From Luteirhabdus salina (lineage in GTDB: Bacteria; Bacteroidota; Bacteroidia; Flavobacteriales; Flavobacteriaceae), in the NCBI GenBank assembly GCA_025384855.1, contig JALAHT010000001.1:1183064-1247063 (forward strand): 64,000 nucleotides of DNA, read 5' to 3'. The notes under the pieces are model-generated. The model saw nothing but the letters and a program-made list of their open reading frames with translations, searched no databases and was not told the DNA's origin. The position numbers were made by a program, and so were the translations under genes. Positions 42,561 to 50,029 of the stretch are shown here, piece after piece (within the stretch, counting starts at the first letter, position 1; every line of letters begins with the position of its first letter).

Positions 42561-42985
42561 TTAGTAATCCGAACTATGTTCCCAACACGTTCGGCGCGAT
42601 AGAATTGCATAGGATATAAGTCAGGATTATCGACGTGTTGTCCAGTCGTAATATCGTATCGATTGTCGTCGTCGCAAGCACATTCCGCAAACGGAAATTC
42701 AACTTCCATGGCAGAGCAATCGTTGGGAATGTGGTTTGGATCTGATAATTCCCACGCTAGATACTGCGTGTTGTTTACATTATACACGATGATGCCACGA
42801 ATACCTTGGCTTGTAACTACTACCGTACTGCTTGGGAAATTAAGTGCATCGTATTGCGGTAAATTTAGGTTTAAATCTAAACTGATTAAGGGCTGAGTTA
42901 AATACGGATTATCATTTAGGTTATCATCGTCATTTTTACACGATAGTAATGCACAAAACAGGAATAGCAAGGCAGCTTTTTTCAT
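42557..42985 (-). CDS. Small lipoprotein, Rieske-like fold without cluster ligands
   Basis: A 142-residue protein. The lipobox FCALLSCKN directs lipidation at Cys16, and Asp-rich residues follow. The rest (STVVVTSQGIRGIIVYNV, then PNDCSAMEVEFPFAECACDDDNRYDI) has the layout of the Rieske-like lipoproteins of Flavobacteriaceae. The paired Cys-His ligands of a 2Fe-2S site are not complete, so it probably carries no cluster. The function is unknown. An upstream ATG at 42991 adds two residues. Confidence 0.72.
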   Translation of the reverse strand: MKKAALLFLFCALLSCKNDDDNLNDNPYLTQPLISLDLNLNLPQYDALNFPSSTVVVTSQGIRGIIVYNVNNTQYLAWELSDPNHIPNDCSAMEVEFPFAECACDDDNRYDITTGQHVDNPDLYPMQFYRAERVGNIVRITN

Positions 42986-43039
42986 GGCCAAAATTTTGGG
43001 TGTAAAACTACTATAAATACGCGAGAACTAATTTTTTAG

Positions 43040-43145
43040 TATATTTGTATTAGATAAAAAATCCCGTCCCGCATGGGATTTTTTTAATTCCCAACGATGT
43101 TGGAAGAATAAGTTAGTGCGTCCACAGTTGTCGGACGTGCTTTTT
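43040..43145 (+). promoter_or_regulatory. greA leader: promoter box and three tandem hairpins
   Basis: TATATTTG (43040-43047) is followed by a leader of about 110 bases. Hairpin A, ATCCC/GGGAT extended by A5/T5 and ending in a T run (43056-43085), looks like a complete terminator. Hairpin B is TTC-c-CAAC/GTTG-GAA (43088-43105). Hairpin C, GTGCGTCC/GGACGTGC with two G-T pairs (43116-43140), is followed by five T. Two of the three resemble terminators placed before greA. Confidence 0.6.
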
Positions 43146-43166
43146 GTATATTAAAATGATGATGAT

Positions 43167-43643
43167 ATGAGCAAAGTATCGTATTACACTGCTGAAGGAT
43201 TGAAGAAACTTCGGGATGAATTGAACCAATTAAAGGACGTAGAGCGTCCGAAAGCTTCCCAAGCGATAGCCGAAGCCCGCGATAAAGGCGATTTGAGTGA
43301 GAATGCCGAATACGACGCCGCCAAGGAAGCACAAGGCTTGTTGGAAATGCGTATTTCGAAATTGGAGGAGGTTTTGGCCAATGCCAGATTGATAGACGAG
43401 TCGCAATTGGATACTTCGAAGGTATTGGTGCATAGTACCGTTACTATAAAGAACAAGACGAATAATGCGAAGATGAAGTATAAACTGGTAGCCCAAAGTG
43501 AAGCCGATTTAAAAAGCGGTAAGATTTCGGTCGATTCTCCGATTGGGAAAGGGTTGCTTGGAAAGCAAGTAGGCGATACGGCTGAAATAAAAGTACCGAA
43601 TGGTACGATAGAATTTGAAATACTCGAAATAACACGCGAATAA
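43167..43643 (+). CDS. greA: Transcription elongation factor GreA
   Basis: A 158-residue protein of standard GreA length. An N-terminal coiled coil enters the RNA polymerase secondary channel; its tip SQAIAEARDKGDLSENAEYDA contains the acidic DLSENAEY motif that stimulates transcript cleavage. The C-terminal FKBP-like domain has VSVDSPIGKGLLGKQVGD-like residues. The long hairpin-rich leader suggests attenuation or autoregulation. The HIT gene starts 2 bases after the stop. Confidence 0.97.
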   Translation: MSKVSYYTAEGLKKLRDELNQLKDVERPKASQAIAEARDKGDLSENAEYDAAKEAQGLLEMRISKLEEVLANARLIDESQLDTSKVLVHSTVTIKNKTNNAKMKYKLVAQSEADLKSGKISVDSPIGKGLLGKQVGDTAEIKVPNGTIEFEILEITRE

Positions 43644-43645
43644 GT

Positions 43646-44038
43646 ATGGCATCGATTTTTACAAAAATTATAAATGGTGATATTCCCTGCCATAAAGTAG
43701 CAGAAGACGAAAATTTCATCGCTTTTTTAGATATTAGCCCAAATGCGAAAGGGCATACTCTATGTGTTCCGAAGGAAGAGGTAGATAAACTTTTCGACCT
43801 TGGTGAACATATGTATCTACAGCTCATGCAGTTTAGCAGAAGAGTAGCGAAGGCACTTGAAAAAACGGTTGACTGTAACCGAGTGGGAATGGCGGTTATC
43901 GGATTGGAAGTGCCACATGTTCATGTGCATCTCATTCCACTGAACAGTATGGATGATATGGATTTTTCCTCCAAGATTTCCATGACAGATGATGAGATGG
44001 CGGAATTGGCGGCCGCAATTCGACAAAAACTTCAATAA
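43646..44038 (+). CDS. HIT family (histidine triad) hydrolase
   Basis: A 130-residue Hint-type protein. FTKIINGDIPCHKVAEDENF and FLDISPNAKGHTL are the typical start, and HVHVHLIPL (near residue 92) is the catalytic histidine triad. Members hydrolyse nucleoside phosphoramidates or adenylylated compounds as dimers. It is co-transcribed with greA (2-base gap), a pairing seen in other Bacteroidota. Confidence 0.94.
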   Translation: MASIFTKIINGDIPCHKVAEDENFIAFLDISPNAKGHTLCVPKEEVDKLFDLGEHMYLQLMQFSRRVAKALEKTVDCNRVGMAVIGLEVPHVHVHLIPLNSMDDMDFSSKISMTDDEMAELAAAIRQKLQ

Positions 44039-44039
44039 A

Positions 44040-44507
44040 CTACGAACGTAGTATTTTTTTCAAGAGTACAATCTGGCCTAGGTGATAGTGGGAATGCTCG
44101 ATGATACCTTGAATGTTCCGATAATAATTACCGTATTTCGCATTGGTGAAATCTTCCCATAATGTCGCTTCGGGTAAGGCTTCGATATGATTTGCTAATG
44201 TTTCAACCCGTTGCCAAATGTTACTTTGAAATGCTTTCCAATCTTCCTCTGAAGTTATCGTAGGATGGGTGAAACTCTCTTTGTCACTCGCTTGCAGCGC
44301 TCTTCCTTCGAAAACAGGCGTTATCTTTTCAATATAATATTGCATATGATATACCAACGTAAGAATCGAATTGCAGGAGTTCACTTTTTGCTGCGCTTCT
44401 TTTAGGGAAACATCAGCCAACGTAGCCTTCAGGTTTACGTCCGTCCAATTGCCCCCGAAGTGAAGGTCGCGCAAATGCTTGGCGAGGTGTATTGACAGAT
44501 TTCCCAT
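44040..44507 (-). CDS. DinB superfamily protein
   Basis: A 155-residue four-helix-bundle protein. The three expected metal ligands are visible: a His in LTLVYHMQYYIEK and two in IIEHSHYHLGQIVLLKK. DinB/YfiT-like enzymes are metal-dependent transferases, including bacillithiol transferases; the substrate here is unknown. It stands on the minus strand, convergent with HIT. Confidence 0.85.
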   Translation of the reverse strand: MGNLSIHLAKHLRDLHFGGNWTDVNLKATLADVSLKEAQQKVNSCNSILTLVYHMQYYIEKITPVFEGRALQASDKESFTHPTITSEEDWKAFQSNIWQRVETLANHIEALPEATLWEDFTNAKYGNYYRNIQGIIEHSHYHLGQIVLLKKILRS

Positions 44508-44548
44508 TAGGCACTATTTTTAGGTGTTTAGGTAATAAATTTAGGCGT

Positions 44549-44980
44549 CTAGTCCATCCCCAAATCGGCAAGATGCTTCACCTTATGATATTGCAAAGCC
44601 GCTTTCACGCAACTTTTAAGCTCCTTTTTTGGTAATGAATCTTCCATGGATAATACAATCGCTCTGCTACCTTCATAATCGAAGGTTTTTGAAAACACCA
44701 TCCGAAAAGTAGGAATGAGTTTGGTGTTGCAATTGAAATAGAGCGCCACTTGATCGGGTGCTTTTTGCTTCCAATCGAGACGGATCGTACTTCCTTTTTT
44801 AGTTACATAGCTTACTTCGCCCCATTTCAGGGTTTCCTCTAAGGTGTCTACCGCTTCCGATTTTTCGGCAGTTTCAATAATTGTTTTACGTAGCTGCTGT
44901 AGCCGCTTTTGAGCGTTTTTTGGATAGTCTTTCCAATAGGACATATAGTCGACAGTCGATTTTAGTTGAAACGCCTTCAT
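44549..44980 (-). CDS. DUF1801 domain protein (second copy)
   Basis: A 143-residue protein. LQQLRKTIIETAEKSEAVDT then TLKWGEVSYVTKKGSTIRL matches DUF1801. It is clearly diverged from the one at 24010-24468, so not a recent duplicate. Function unknown. The zinc-ribbon gene lies 7 bases upstream on the same strand. Confidence 0.82.
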   Translation of the reverse strand: MKAFQLKSTVDYMSYWKDYPKNAQKRLQQLRKTIIETAEKSEAVDTLEETLKWGEVSYVTKKGSTIRLDWKQKAPDQVALYFNCNTKLIPTFRMVFSKTFDYEGSRAIVLSMEDSLPKKELKSCVKAALQYHKVKHLADLGMD

Positions 44981-44987
44981 AATTTGT

Positions 44988-45278
44988 TTATTTCTTTAAA
45001 AAGAGCCGCAACCGCATTTTTGAAGATAAGGGTCGAATCCGCTTCTTATGGTATTGGTACACACGCTCAATATCTTCTGTCCACCGGATAGGGTACAGGG
45101 TTGTCCCACATGTATGGCAGATCAATTGTTCGCCAATTTCTGGCGAAGCTTTTCGATACCATTTCGTCAGTTTTTCTTTCTGCGTAAAGGTCAATTCCAA
45201 GCCATCCGTCGCGAAGCATTCAGGACAGTTGTTGTTTAATTCCGCTTTCAATAAAATATGCTCTACTTCCTTAGCCAT
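44988..45278 (-). CDS. Small zinc-ribbon protein of unknown function
   Basis: A 96-residue protein with two CxxC pairs, NNNCPECFATDG and QLICHTCGTTLYPI, spaced about 40 residues, consistent with one zinc ribbon. A basic tail (KKRIRPLSSKMRLRLFLKK) follows. I recognise no family. The start at 45278 (MAKEVEHILL) overlaps the kinase stop (45271) by 8 bases, so it may be linked to that kinase. Confidence 0.72.
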   Translation of the reverse strand: MAKEVEHILLKAELNNNCPECFATDGLELTFTQKEKLTKWYRKASPEIGEQLICHTCGTTLYPIRWTEDIERVYQYHKKRIRPLSSKMRLRLFLKK

Positions 45279-46425
45279 CGCTTTTCCGTAATTGAATTTC
45301 AATTGTGGTTCCTTCCCCTACCGAGCTTTTCAATACTCCAATTCGACCGTTGTGGTAGGTTTCAATAATCCGCTTTGCTAGTGAGAGTCCAAGTCCCCAG
45401 CCGCGTTTTTTGGTGGTATATCCCGGAGCAAATACCTTTTTATAATGCCTCTTGGAAATTCCTTTTCCAGTATCACTAACCCTCAGGAGCGCCTTTTTCG
45501 ACGTTTGCTCTATGGCTACTGTTATACTGCCCTTTCCTTTCATGGCATCGATGCCGTTCTTAACCAAATTTTCAATCGTCCACCCTAACAGTTGTGAGTT
45601 TAAATCTACATAAATGGGTTCGTCGGGAAGCAAAAGCTCAAAACGGATCAGTTTACTGCTGCGTCGTTGTAAATAACCCACGGCAGCTTTGGTTTCGGCA
45701 ACTAGATCCTTTCGCTTCAGTTCTGGAATACTTCCCACTTTCGAAAAACGTTCGGTAATCGTCTTAAGCCGATCGATGTCTTTCTCCATTTCAACTATAT
45801 ATTCAGGATCGACCTTCTCATTTTTCAAGATTTCAGTCCAACCTACTAACGATGATAAAGGTGTTCCGATTTGATGGGCGGTTTCCTTTGCCATTCCGGC
45901 CCAAAGTTTATTCTGTTCCGCACTTTTGGATGTTTGATAGAAGAGATAAATAGCCAAGAAAATCAGTAGAATAATCAAAATCAGAACCGCGGGGTAATAC
46001 TTCAATTTATTGATCAGGCTCGAATTTCCATAGTAGATTGTCTGAAGTAATTCGTCCTCATACCGCACTTCAATAGGTTTGTATTCGGTCGTAAACTGCT
46101 CGATAAGTTGTTGTAGCTTTTCAGGGGTATCTATCTGTTGATCTGGAATATTTCGAGTGTTATAGTCGCCGGAAAGGTGACTGTAACTTATCATAGGTGT
46201 AGTGTTATTACTTTGAATGACAGCCGAGGCCGTCTCGCTCACGGCATTTTCAGCAGTGCTTAGCTTTTGCAACTCCTCTTGGGCTGCGGCCCAAACCTTC
46301 ATCTTGCTGCGTTCGTCTTCCTTCAACTGATTGAAAAACGCAAAGCTGTTCCAAATAATCAGCGTAATGATAATCAGGGCCGAAATAATAAAAAACCAGC
46401 GGGTAAAGGCCAATCTATTAACCAT
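45271..46425 (-). CDS. Sensor histidine kinase
   Basis: A 384-residue membrane kinase. The first helix is at residues 7-30 (WFFIISALIIITLIIW) and a second near residue 155 (VLILIILLIFLAIYLF), bracketing an extracytoplasmic sensor region. HisKA is MAKETAHQIGTPLSSLVGW, and the ATPase motifs are TIENLVKNGIDAM, VSDTGKGI and KRGWGLGLSLAKR. No adjacent response regulator is visible. The start at 46425 (MVNRLAFTRW) follows from a -7 box at 46444-46451; longer starts lie upstream of the promoter. Confidence 0.92.
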   Translation of the reverse strand: MVNRLAFTRWFFIISALIIITLIIWNSFAFFNQLKEDERSKMKVWAAAQEELQKLSTAENAVSETASAVIQSNNTTPMISYSHLSGDYNTRNIPDQQIDTPEKLQQLIEQFTTEYKPIEVRYEDELLQTIYYGNSSLINKLKYYPAVLILIILLIFLAIYLFYQTSKSAEQNKLWAGMAKETAHQIGTPLSSLVGWTEILKNEKVDPEYIVEMEKDIDRLKTITERFSKVGSIPELKRKDLVAETKAAVGYLQRRSSKLIRFELLLPDEPIYVDLNSQLLGWTIENLVKNGIDAMKGKGSITVAIEQTSKKALLRVSDTGKGISKRHYKKVFAPGYTTKKRGWGLGLSLAKRIIETYHNGRIGVLKSSVGEGTTIEIQLRKSDG

Positions 46426-46443
46426 AAAGGAAGGTGTTTTTGT

Positions 46444-46451
46444 CAAATGTA
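46444..46451 (-). promoter_or_regulatory. -7 promoter box of the histidine kinase
   Basis: TACATTTG on the minus strand lies 18 bases before the ATG at 46425 and excludes the upstream in-frame ATG at 46455 as the start. Confidence 0.6.
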
Positions 46452-46532
46452 GCATTTTGCTACTAATAACAGTTAAAGGATTTTTCCTGAAATTATTGCC
46501 TTTTCGCGTTTTTTTGAGGCAGCTAGTTTGGG

Positions 46533-46540
46533 TACCTTTG
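46533..46540 (+). promoter_or_regulatory. -7 promoter box of the flavin reductase gene
   Basis: TACCTTTG ends 5 bases before the ATG at 46546, with a TTTTTTG run about 16 bases upstream as the -33 element. The mRNA would be leaderless from 46546, or have a leader of about 10 bases if the ATG at 46555 is used. Confidence 0.6.
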
Positions 46541-46545
46541 TGTAT

Positions 46546-47427
46546 ATGAAAACAATGGATCCAAAAGAATTGCCCACTCCAAAACTGCATGGTTATTTGT
46601 TGGGAGCGGTGGCGCCACGGCCAATTTGCTTTGCCAGTACAGTTGATGGTGAAGGAAACGTAAACCTTTCACCCTATAGCTTTTTCAATGTATTTAGCGC
46701 GAATCCACCTATCATGGTTTTTTCACCTGCACGTAGGGTGCGTGATAATACCACGAAGCATACTTTGGAGAATATTTTGGAAACCAAGGAGGTCGTCATC
46801 AACATTGTTACCCATAGCATGGTACAACAGATGTCGCTTTCCTCCACCGAATATCCGAAAGGGGTAAACGAATTTATCAAGGCTGGTTTTACGGAAGTGA
46901 CATCGGATATCGTGAAACCGCCACGTGTAAAAGAATCGCCCGCACAGTTTGAATGTAAGGTGAACGAGGTCATCACTTTGGGTGAAGAAGGTGGTGCAGG
47001 AAATTTGGTAATCTGCGAAGTGGTGAAGCTGCACATAGATGAAGCTATTTTGGATGAAAAGGGAACTATCGATCCCGCAAAATTGGATGCCGTTGCCCGA
47101 ATGGGAGGAAATTGGTATAGCCGAGCCAAAGACGGTATGTTTGAAGTGCCCAAGCCGTTGCGAAGCTTAGGGATGGGCATCGATGCGTTGCCAGCCTCCA
47201 TCCGAAACAGTTCGGTACTTACCGGAAACGATTTGGGTATGTTAGGGAACGTGGAACGGATTCCGACCAGAGATGAGATCCAGCATTTTATCGACAGCGC
47301 TTCAGAGACTGAACAATATGTGATGGCTTCCGGGAGCGATGAAGAACTTCATACGAGAGCTCAGGAATTATTGTGCGAGGGAAATATTTCACACGCATGG
47401 AAATTGTTGCTGGCCAAAGAATTGTGA
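46546..47427 (+). CDS. Flavin reductase family protein (FMN-binding split barrel)
   Basis: A 293-residue protein. The N-terminal 200 residues form the split-barrel FMN domain: APRPICFASTVDGEGNVNLS, PYSFFNVFSANPP, then VVINIVTHSMVQQM. The C-terminal 90 residues (SVLTGNDLGMLGNVERIP onward) are a helical extension found in this Bacteroidota subgroup. It reduces free or bound flavin, or uses FMN for another reduction. It is divergent from the histidine kinase. Confidence 0.88.
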   Translation: MKTMDPKELPTPKLHGYLLGAVAPRPICFASTVDGEGNVNLSPYSFFNVFSANPPIMVFSPARRVRDNTTKHTLENILETKEVVINIVTHSMVQQMSLSSTEYPKGVNEFIKAGFTEVTSDIVKPPRVKESPAQFECKVNEVITLGEEGGAGNLVICEVVKLHIDEAILDEKGTIDPAKLDAVARMGGNWYSRAKDGMFEVPKPLRSLGMGIDALPASIRNSSVLTGNDLGMLGNVERIPTRDEIQHFIDSASETEQYVMASGSDEELHTRAQELLCEGNISHAWKLLLAKEL

Positions 47428-47507
47428 ATAAAATAATGGCCCCTAGGTTGGGGGTGCCGAAACGAGTTAGTATATTTCAACCCTTTTAAAATAATAGACA
47501 GCGAAAC

Positions 47508-47882
47508 ATGGAAGTACAGGGAAAAATCAAGATGATAGATGAGACCAAAACCTACGGAAATAACGGATTCCGTAAGCGTGAAGTGGTCGTAACCACAGAA
47601 GAACAATACCCACAACACCTAATGATCGAATTTGTGCAGGACAAGACAGACTTGCTCAATAATTTTCAGGTAGGTCAGAATGTGAAGATACAAATCAACC
47701 TTAGAGGACGCGAATGGACCAATCCGCAAGGAGAGACCAAATATTTCAACTCTATTCAAGGATGGCGGATTGAGAATATAGACCAATCGGTTTCCAACGA
47801 TATGCCACCGGTACCGCCGGCCGATGCCTTTGAGCCAGCGAACGATTTCAATGAAGAAGATCACGACGACCTTCCGTTCTAA
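47508..47882 (+). CDS. DUF3127 OB-fold protein with an SSB-like acidic tip
   Basis: A 124-residue protein. The first 95 residues form the DUF3127 domain: MEVQGKIKMI, NNGFRKREVVVTTEEQYPQH, then NFQVGQNVKIQINLRGREWT, an OB-like barrel. The last residues, EEDHDDLPF, copy the acidic C-terminal tip of single-stranded DNA-binding protein (consensus DDDIPF), which recruits repair and replication proteins. This suggests a DNA-repair adaptor role (inference). A -7-like TATATTTC is near 47470. Confidence 0.85.
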   Translation: MEVQGKIKMIDETKTYGNNGFRKREVVVTTEEQYPQHLMIEFVQDKTDLLNNFQVGQNVKIQINLRGREWTNPQGETKYFNSIQGWRIENIDQSVSNDMPPVPPADAFEPANDFNEEDHDDLPF

Positions 47883-47905
47883 GGATGCAAAAAAGTTATT
47901 TTTGA

Positions 47906-47935
47906 AAGCCTGTGGCAGTATGCTACAGGCTTTTT
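47906..47935 (+). terminator. Strong intrinsic terminator after the DUF3127 gene
   Basis: A 12-bp stem (AAGCCTGTGGCA with TGCTACAGGCTT, one G-T pair), loop GTA, then five T (47931-47935). It separates this gene from the atoE-like gene 14 bases on. Confidence 0.92.
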
Positions 47936-47948
47936 CTATTTTAGCTGT

Positions 47949-49322
47949 ATGAAGATCACCCAGACCATCGAGACCCTCTTTCGAAGATTCTTACCTTCTC
48001 CATTTGCCATTGCCGTACTTCTTACGTTGGTAACCATGTTGTTGGCCTTATTTTTTACCGATGCTCCAGCTGAAGAAAATCATGCCTTGGCCATACTTTC
48101 ATGGTGGGAAAGCGGTATCTGGAACAACGATCTGTTGGTCTTCGCCTACCAAATGATGCTGATTCTGGTATTGGGTCATATTTTGGTGCTTAGCAAACCG
48201 ATGACAAGGCTTATTAATACCTTAACCAAAGGGGTTTCGAATACTTCCAACGCTGTATTGCTGGTGAGCGTTACCACCATGTTGGTGTCGTTTTTTAATT
48301 GGGGACTTGGACTTATTTTCGGAGCCATTATGGCGCGAAAAGTAGCGGAAGCGGCTCAGGCGCGTAACCTTAATATTAACTATCCTTTGGTGGGTGCGGC
48401 CGGCTATGTGGGATTGATGATTTGGCATGGCGGGATGAGTGGCTCGGCTCCGTTGAAAGTTGCGGAAACAGGTCATTTGGCAAGTCTAATGCAGGGAATG
48501 GATACTTCACTAGTGGCGCAATTGCCGGTGGTAATTCCCTCTTCGGAAACGATATTTAGCGGGTTTAATCTGTTGCTTTTTGGAATTTTATTGGTGCTGT
48601 TGCCTAGTTTTCTCTTTTTTATGGGGAAGAAGGTCTCAACTACGCCCGTCAATCTACCGCTATATTCAGGTGAAGTTGAAGAAGAACAACCTGCAAAGGG
48701 TGCCGAGCGTATCGACCGTTCTAAGTGGGTTGGGGTGTTTTTCGGATTGTTGATACTCGTAGCCTTTGTATATCAGTATTTCGATAATATTTCAAACTTC
48801 ATCATTACGCCAAATATATTGAATTTCTTTATGCTTGGTTTAGGGCTACTGCTACACGGAAGTTTTGCCAGTTACCTTCGAGCTGTGGAGGAAGCAATCT
48901 CTGGAGCGAGTGGAATTTTGATACAATTTCCTTTGTATTTTGGAATTATGGGAATCATGCGAGAAAGTGGAATGGTGGTACAGATTTCCGATTTCTTCGT
49001 TTCGGTAGCTACAGAAACTACCTTGCCGATCTTTACCTTTTTCAGTGCAGGGCTCGTCAATATTTTTGTTCCTAGTGGCGGTGGACAGTGGGCTGTACAA
49101 GGACCAATCGTCATCGAATCGGCCTTAAAACTGGGCGTTTCCATCCCTAAAATGATTATGGCGCTAGCCTATGGCGACCAGATTACAAACATGCTACAAC
49201 CCTTCTGGGCCTTACCATTATTAGGGATTACAAAACTAAAGGCACGAGAGATCTTACCCTATACCTTATTGCTGATGTGTATCGGGATTGTGGTATTTAT
49301 CACAGGTTTATTACTTTGGTAA
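47949..49322 (+). CDS. Short-chain fatty acid transporter (AtoE family)
   Basis: A 457-residue inner-membrane protein with about twelve hydrophobic segments. Family motifs include FLPSPFAIAVLLTLVTMLLA, FFNWGLGLIFGAIMARKVAE, YVGLMIWHGGMSGSAPLKVA and PSGGGQWAVQGPIVIESA. AtoE takes up acetoacetate or butyrate. No atoAD genes are nearby. The aat gene starts 3 bases after the stop. Confidence 0.93.
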   Translation: MKITQTIETLFRRFLPSPFAIAVLLTLVTMLLALFFTDAPAEENHALAILSWWESGIWNNDLLVFAYQMMLILVLGHILVLSKPMTRLINTLTKGVSNTSNAVLLVSVTTMLVSFFNWGLGLIFGAIMARKVAEAAQARNLNINYPLVGAAGYVGLMIWHGGMSGSAPLKVAETGHLASLMQGMDTSLVAQLPVVIPSSETIFSGFNLLLFGILLVLLPSFLFFMGKKVSTTPVNLPLYSGEVEEEQPAKGAERIDRSKWVGVFFGLLILVAFVYQYFDNISNFIITPNILNFFMLGLGLLLHGSFASYLRAVEEAISGASGILIQFPLYFGIMGIMRESGMVVQISDFFVSVATETTLPIFTFFSAGLVNIFVPSGGGQWAVQGPIVIESALKLGVSIPKMIMALAYGDQITNMLQPFWALPLLGITKLKAREILPYTLLLMCIGIVVFITGLLLW

Positions 49323-49325
49323 TGT

Positions 49326-49967
49326 ATGATACTATTGAATGATGACCTTTGGTTTCCACCCGTTCGCTCGGCTTCAGCAGAAGGACTTCTGGCTATTGGT
49401 GGAGATTTGTCGCTCGAACGATTGAAGTTAGCCTATAATTCAGGCATATTTCCATGGTATGAAGCGGGCCAACCTATCCTTTGGTGGAGTCCAGACCCAC
49501 GAATGGTATTGATTCCCAACGAGCTTCACATTTCAAAAACACTTCAGAAAAAAATTCGCTCCGGCGTTTTCAAAATAACAGTCAATCAAAATTTTTCGGA
49601 AGTAATTCAACAATGTGCCAAAATCACGCGAAAAGGACAAAAAGGTACTTGGATTACCGCTGAGATGGTTTCAGCATATGAAATTCTTCATCAAAAAGGG
49701 ATAGCGGTTTCTATAGAAGTTTGGCAAGAAGATGAATTGGTTGGTGGATTGTATGGCATCGATTTACCTGAGAAAAAGATTTTTTGTGGTGAAAGTATGT
49801 TTACAAAAGTGAGCGATGCGTCCAAGGTCGGCTTTTGCTTTTGGGTGGAAACGCTTTTGGAACGCGGCTATAAACTTATCGACTGTCAAGTATATACGCA
49901 ACATTTAGAACGATTTGGCGCCAAGGAAATACCAAGAGCGGAATTTATGCAATTGATTGAATGTTAA
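49326..49967 (+). CDS. aat: Leucyl/phenylalanyl-tRNA-protein transferase
   Basis: A 213-residue enzyme with the conserved GLLAIGGDLSLERLKLAYNS, GIFPWYEAGQPILWWSPDPR and GGLYGIDLPEKKIFCGESMF. It adds Leu or Phe from tRNA to proteins starting with Lys or Arg, marking them for ClpS/ClpAP, the N-degron pathway. It is tightly packed after the atoE-like gene and probably co-transcribed with it. Confidence 0.95.
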   Translation: MILLNDDLWFPPVRSASAEGLLAIGGDLSLERLKLAYNSGIFPWYEAGQPILWWSPDPRMVLIPNELHISKTLQKKIRSGVFKITVNQNFSEVIQQCAKITRKGQKGTWITAEMVSAYEILHQKGIAVSIEVWQEDELVGGLYGIDLPEKKIFCGESMFTKVSDASKVGFCFWVETLLERGYKLIDCQVYTQHLERFGAKEIPRAEFMQLIEC

Positions 49968-50029
49968 TGCATTGCTATAGTTTCAGCGATTTGTTGAAAT
50001 ACTGTATCTTCGTGACTCAAATTTGAAAT

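Noticed and set aside
42557-42985. Functional Rieske iron-sulphur protein
   Set aside because: The CxH...CxxH ligand pairs are incomplete, so only the fold resemblance is noted.
24010-44980. The two DUF1801 genes (24010 and 44549) as a duplication
   Set aside because: Their sequences are strongly diverged and their contexts unrelated; they are separate members of a broad family.
46426-46590. Longer N-terminus of the histidine kinase
   Set aside because: The longer frame runs through its own promoter and overlaps the divergent flavin reductase gene; the -7 box places the start at 46425.
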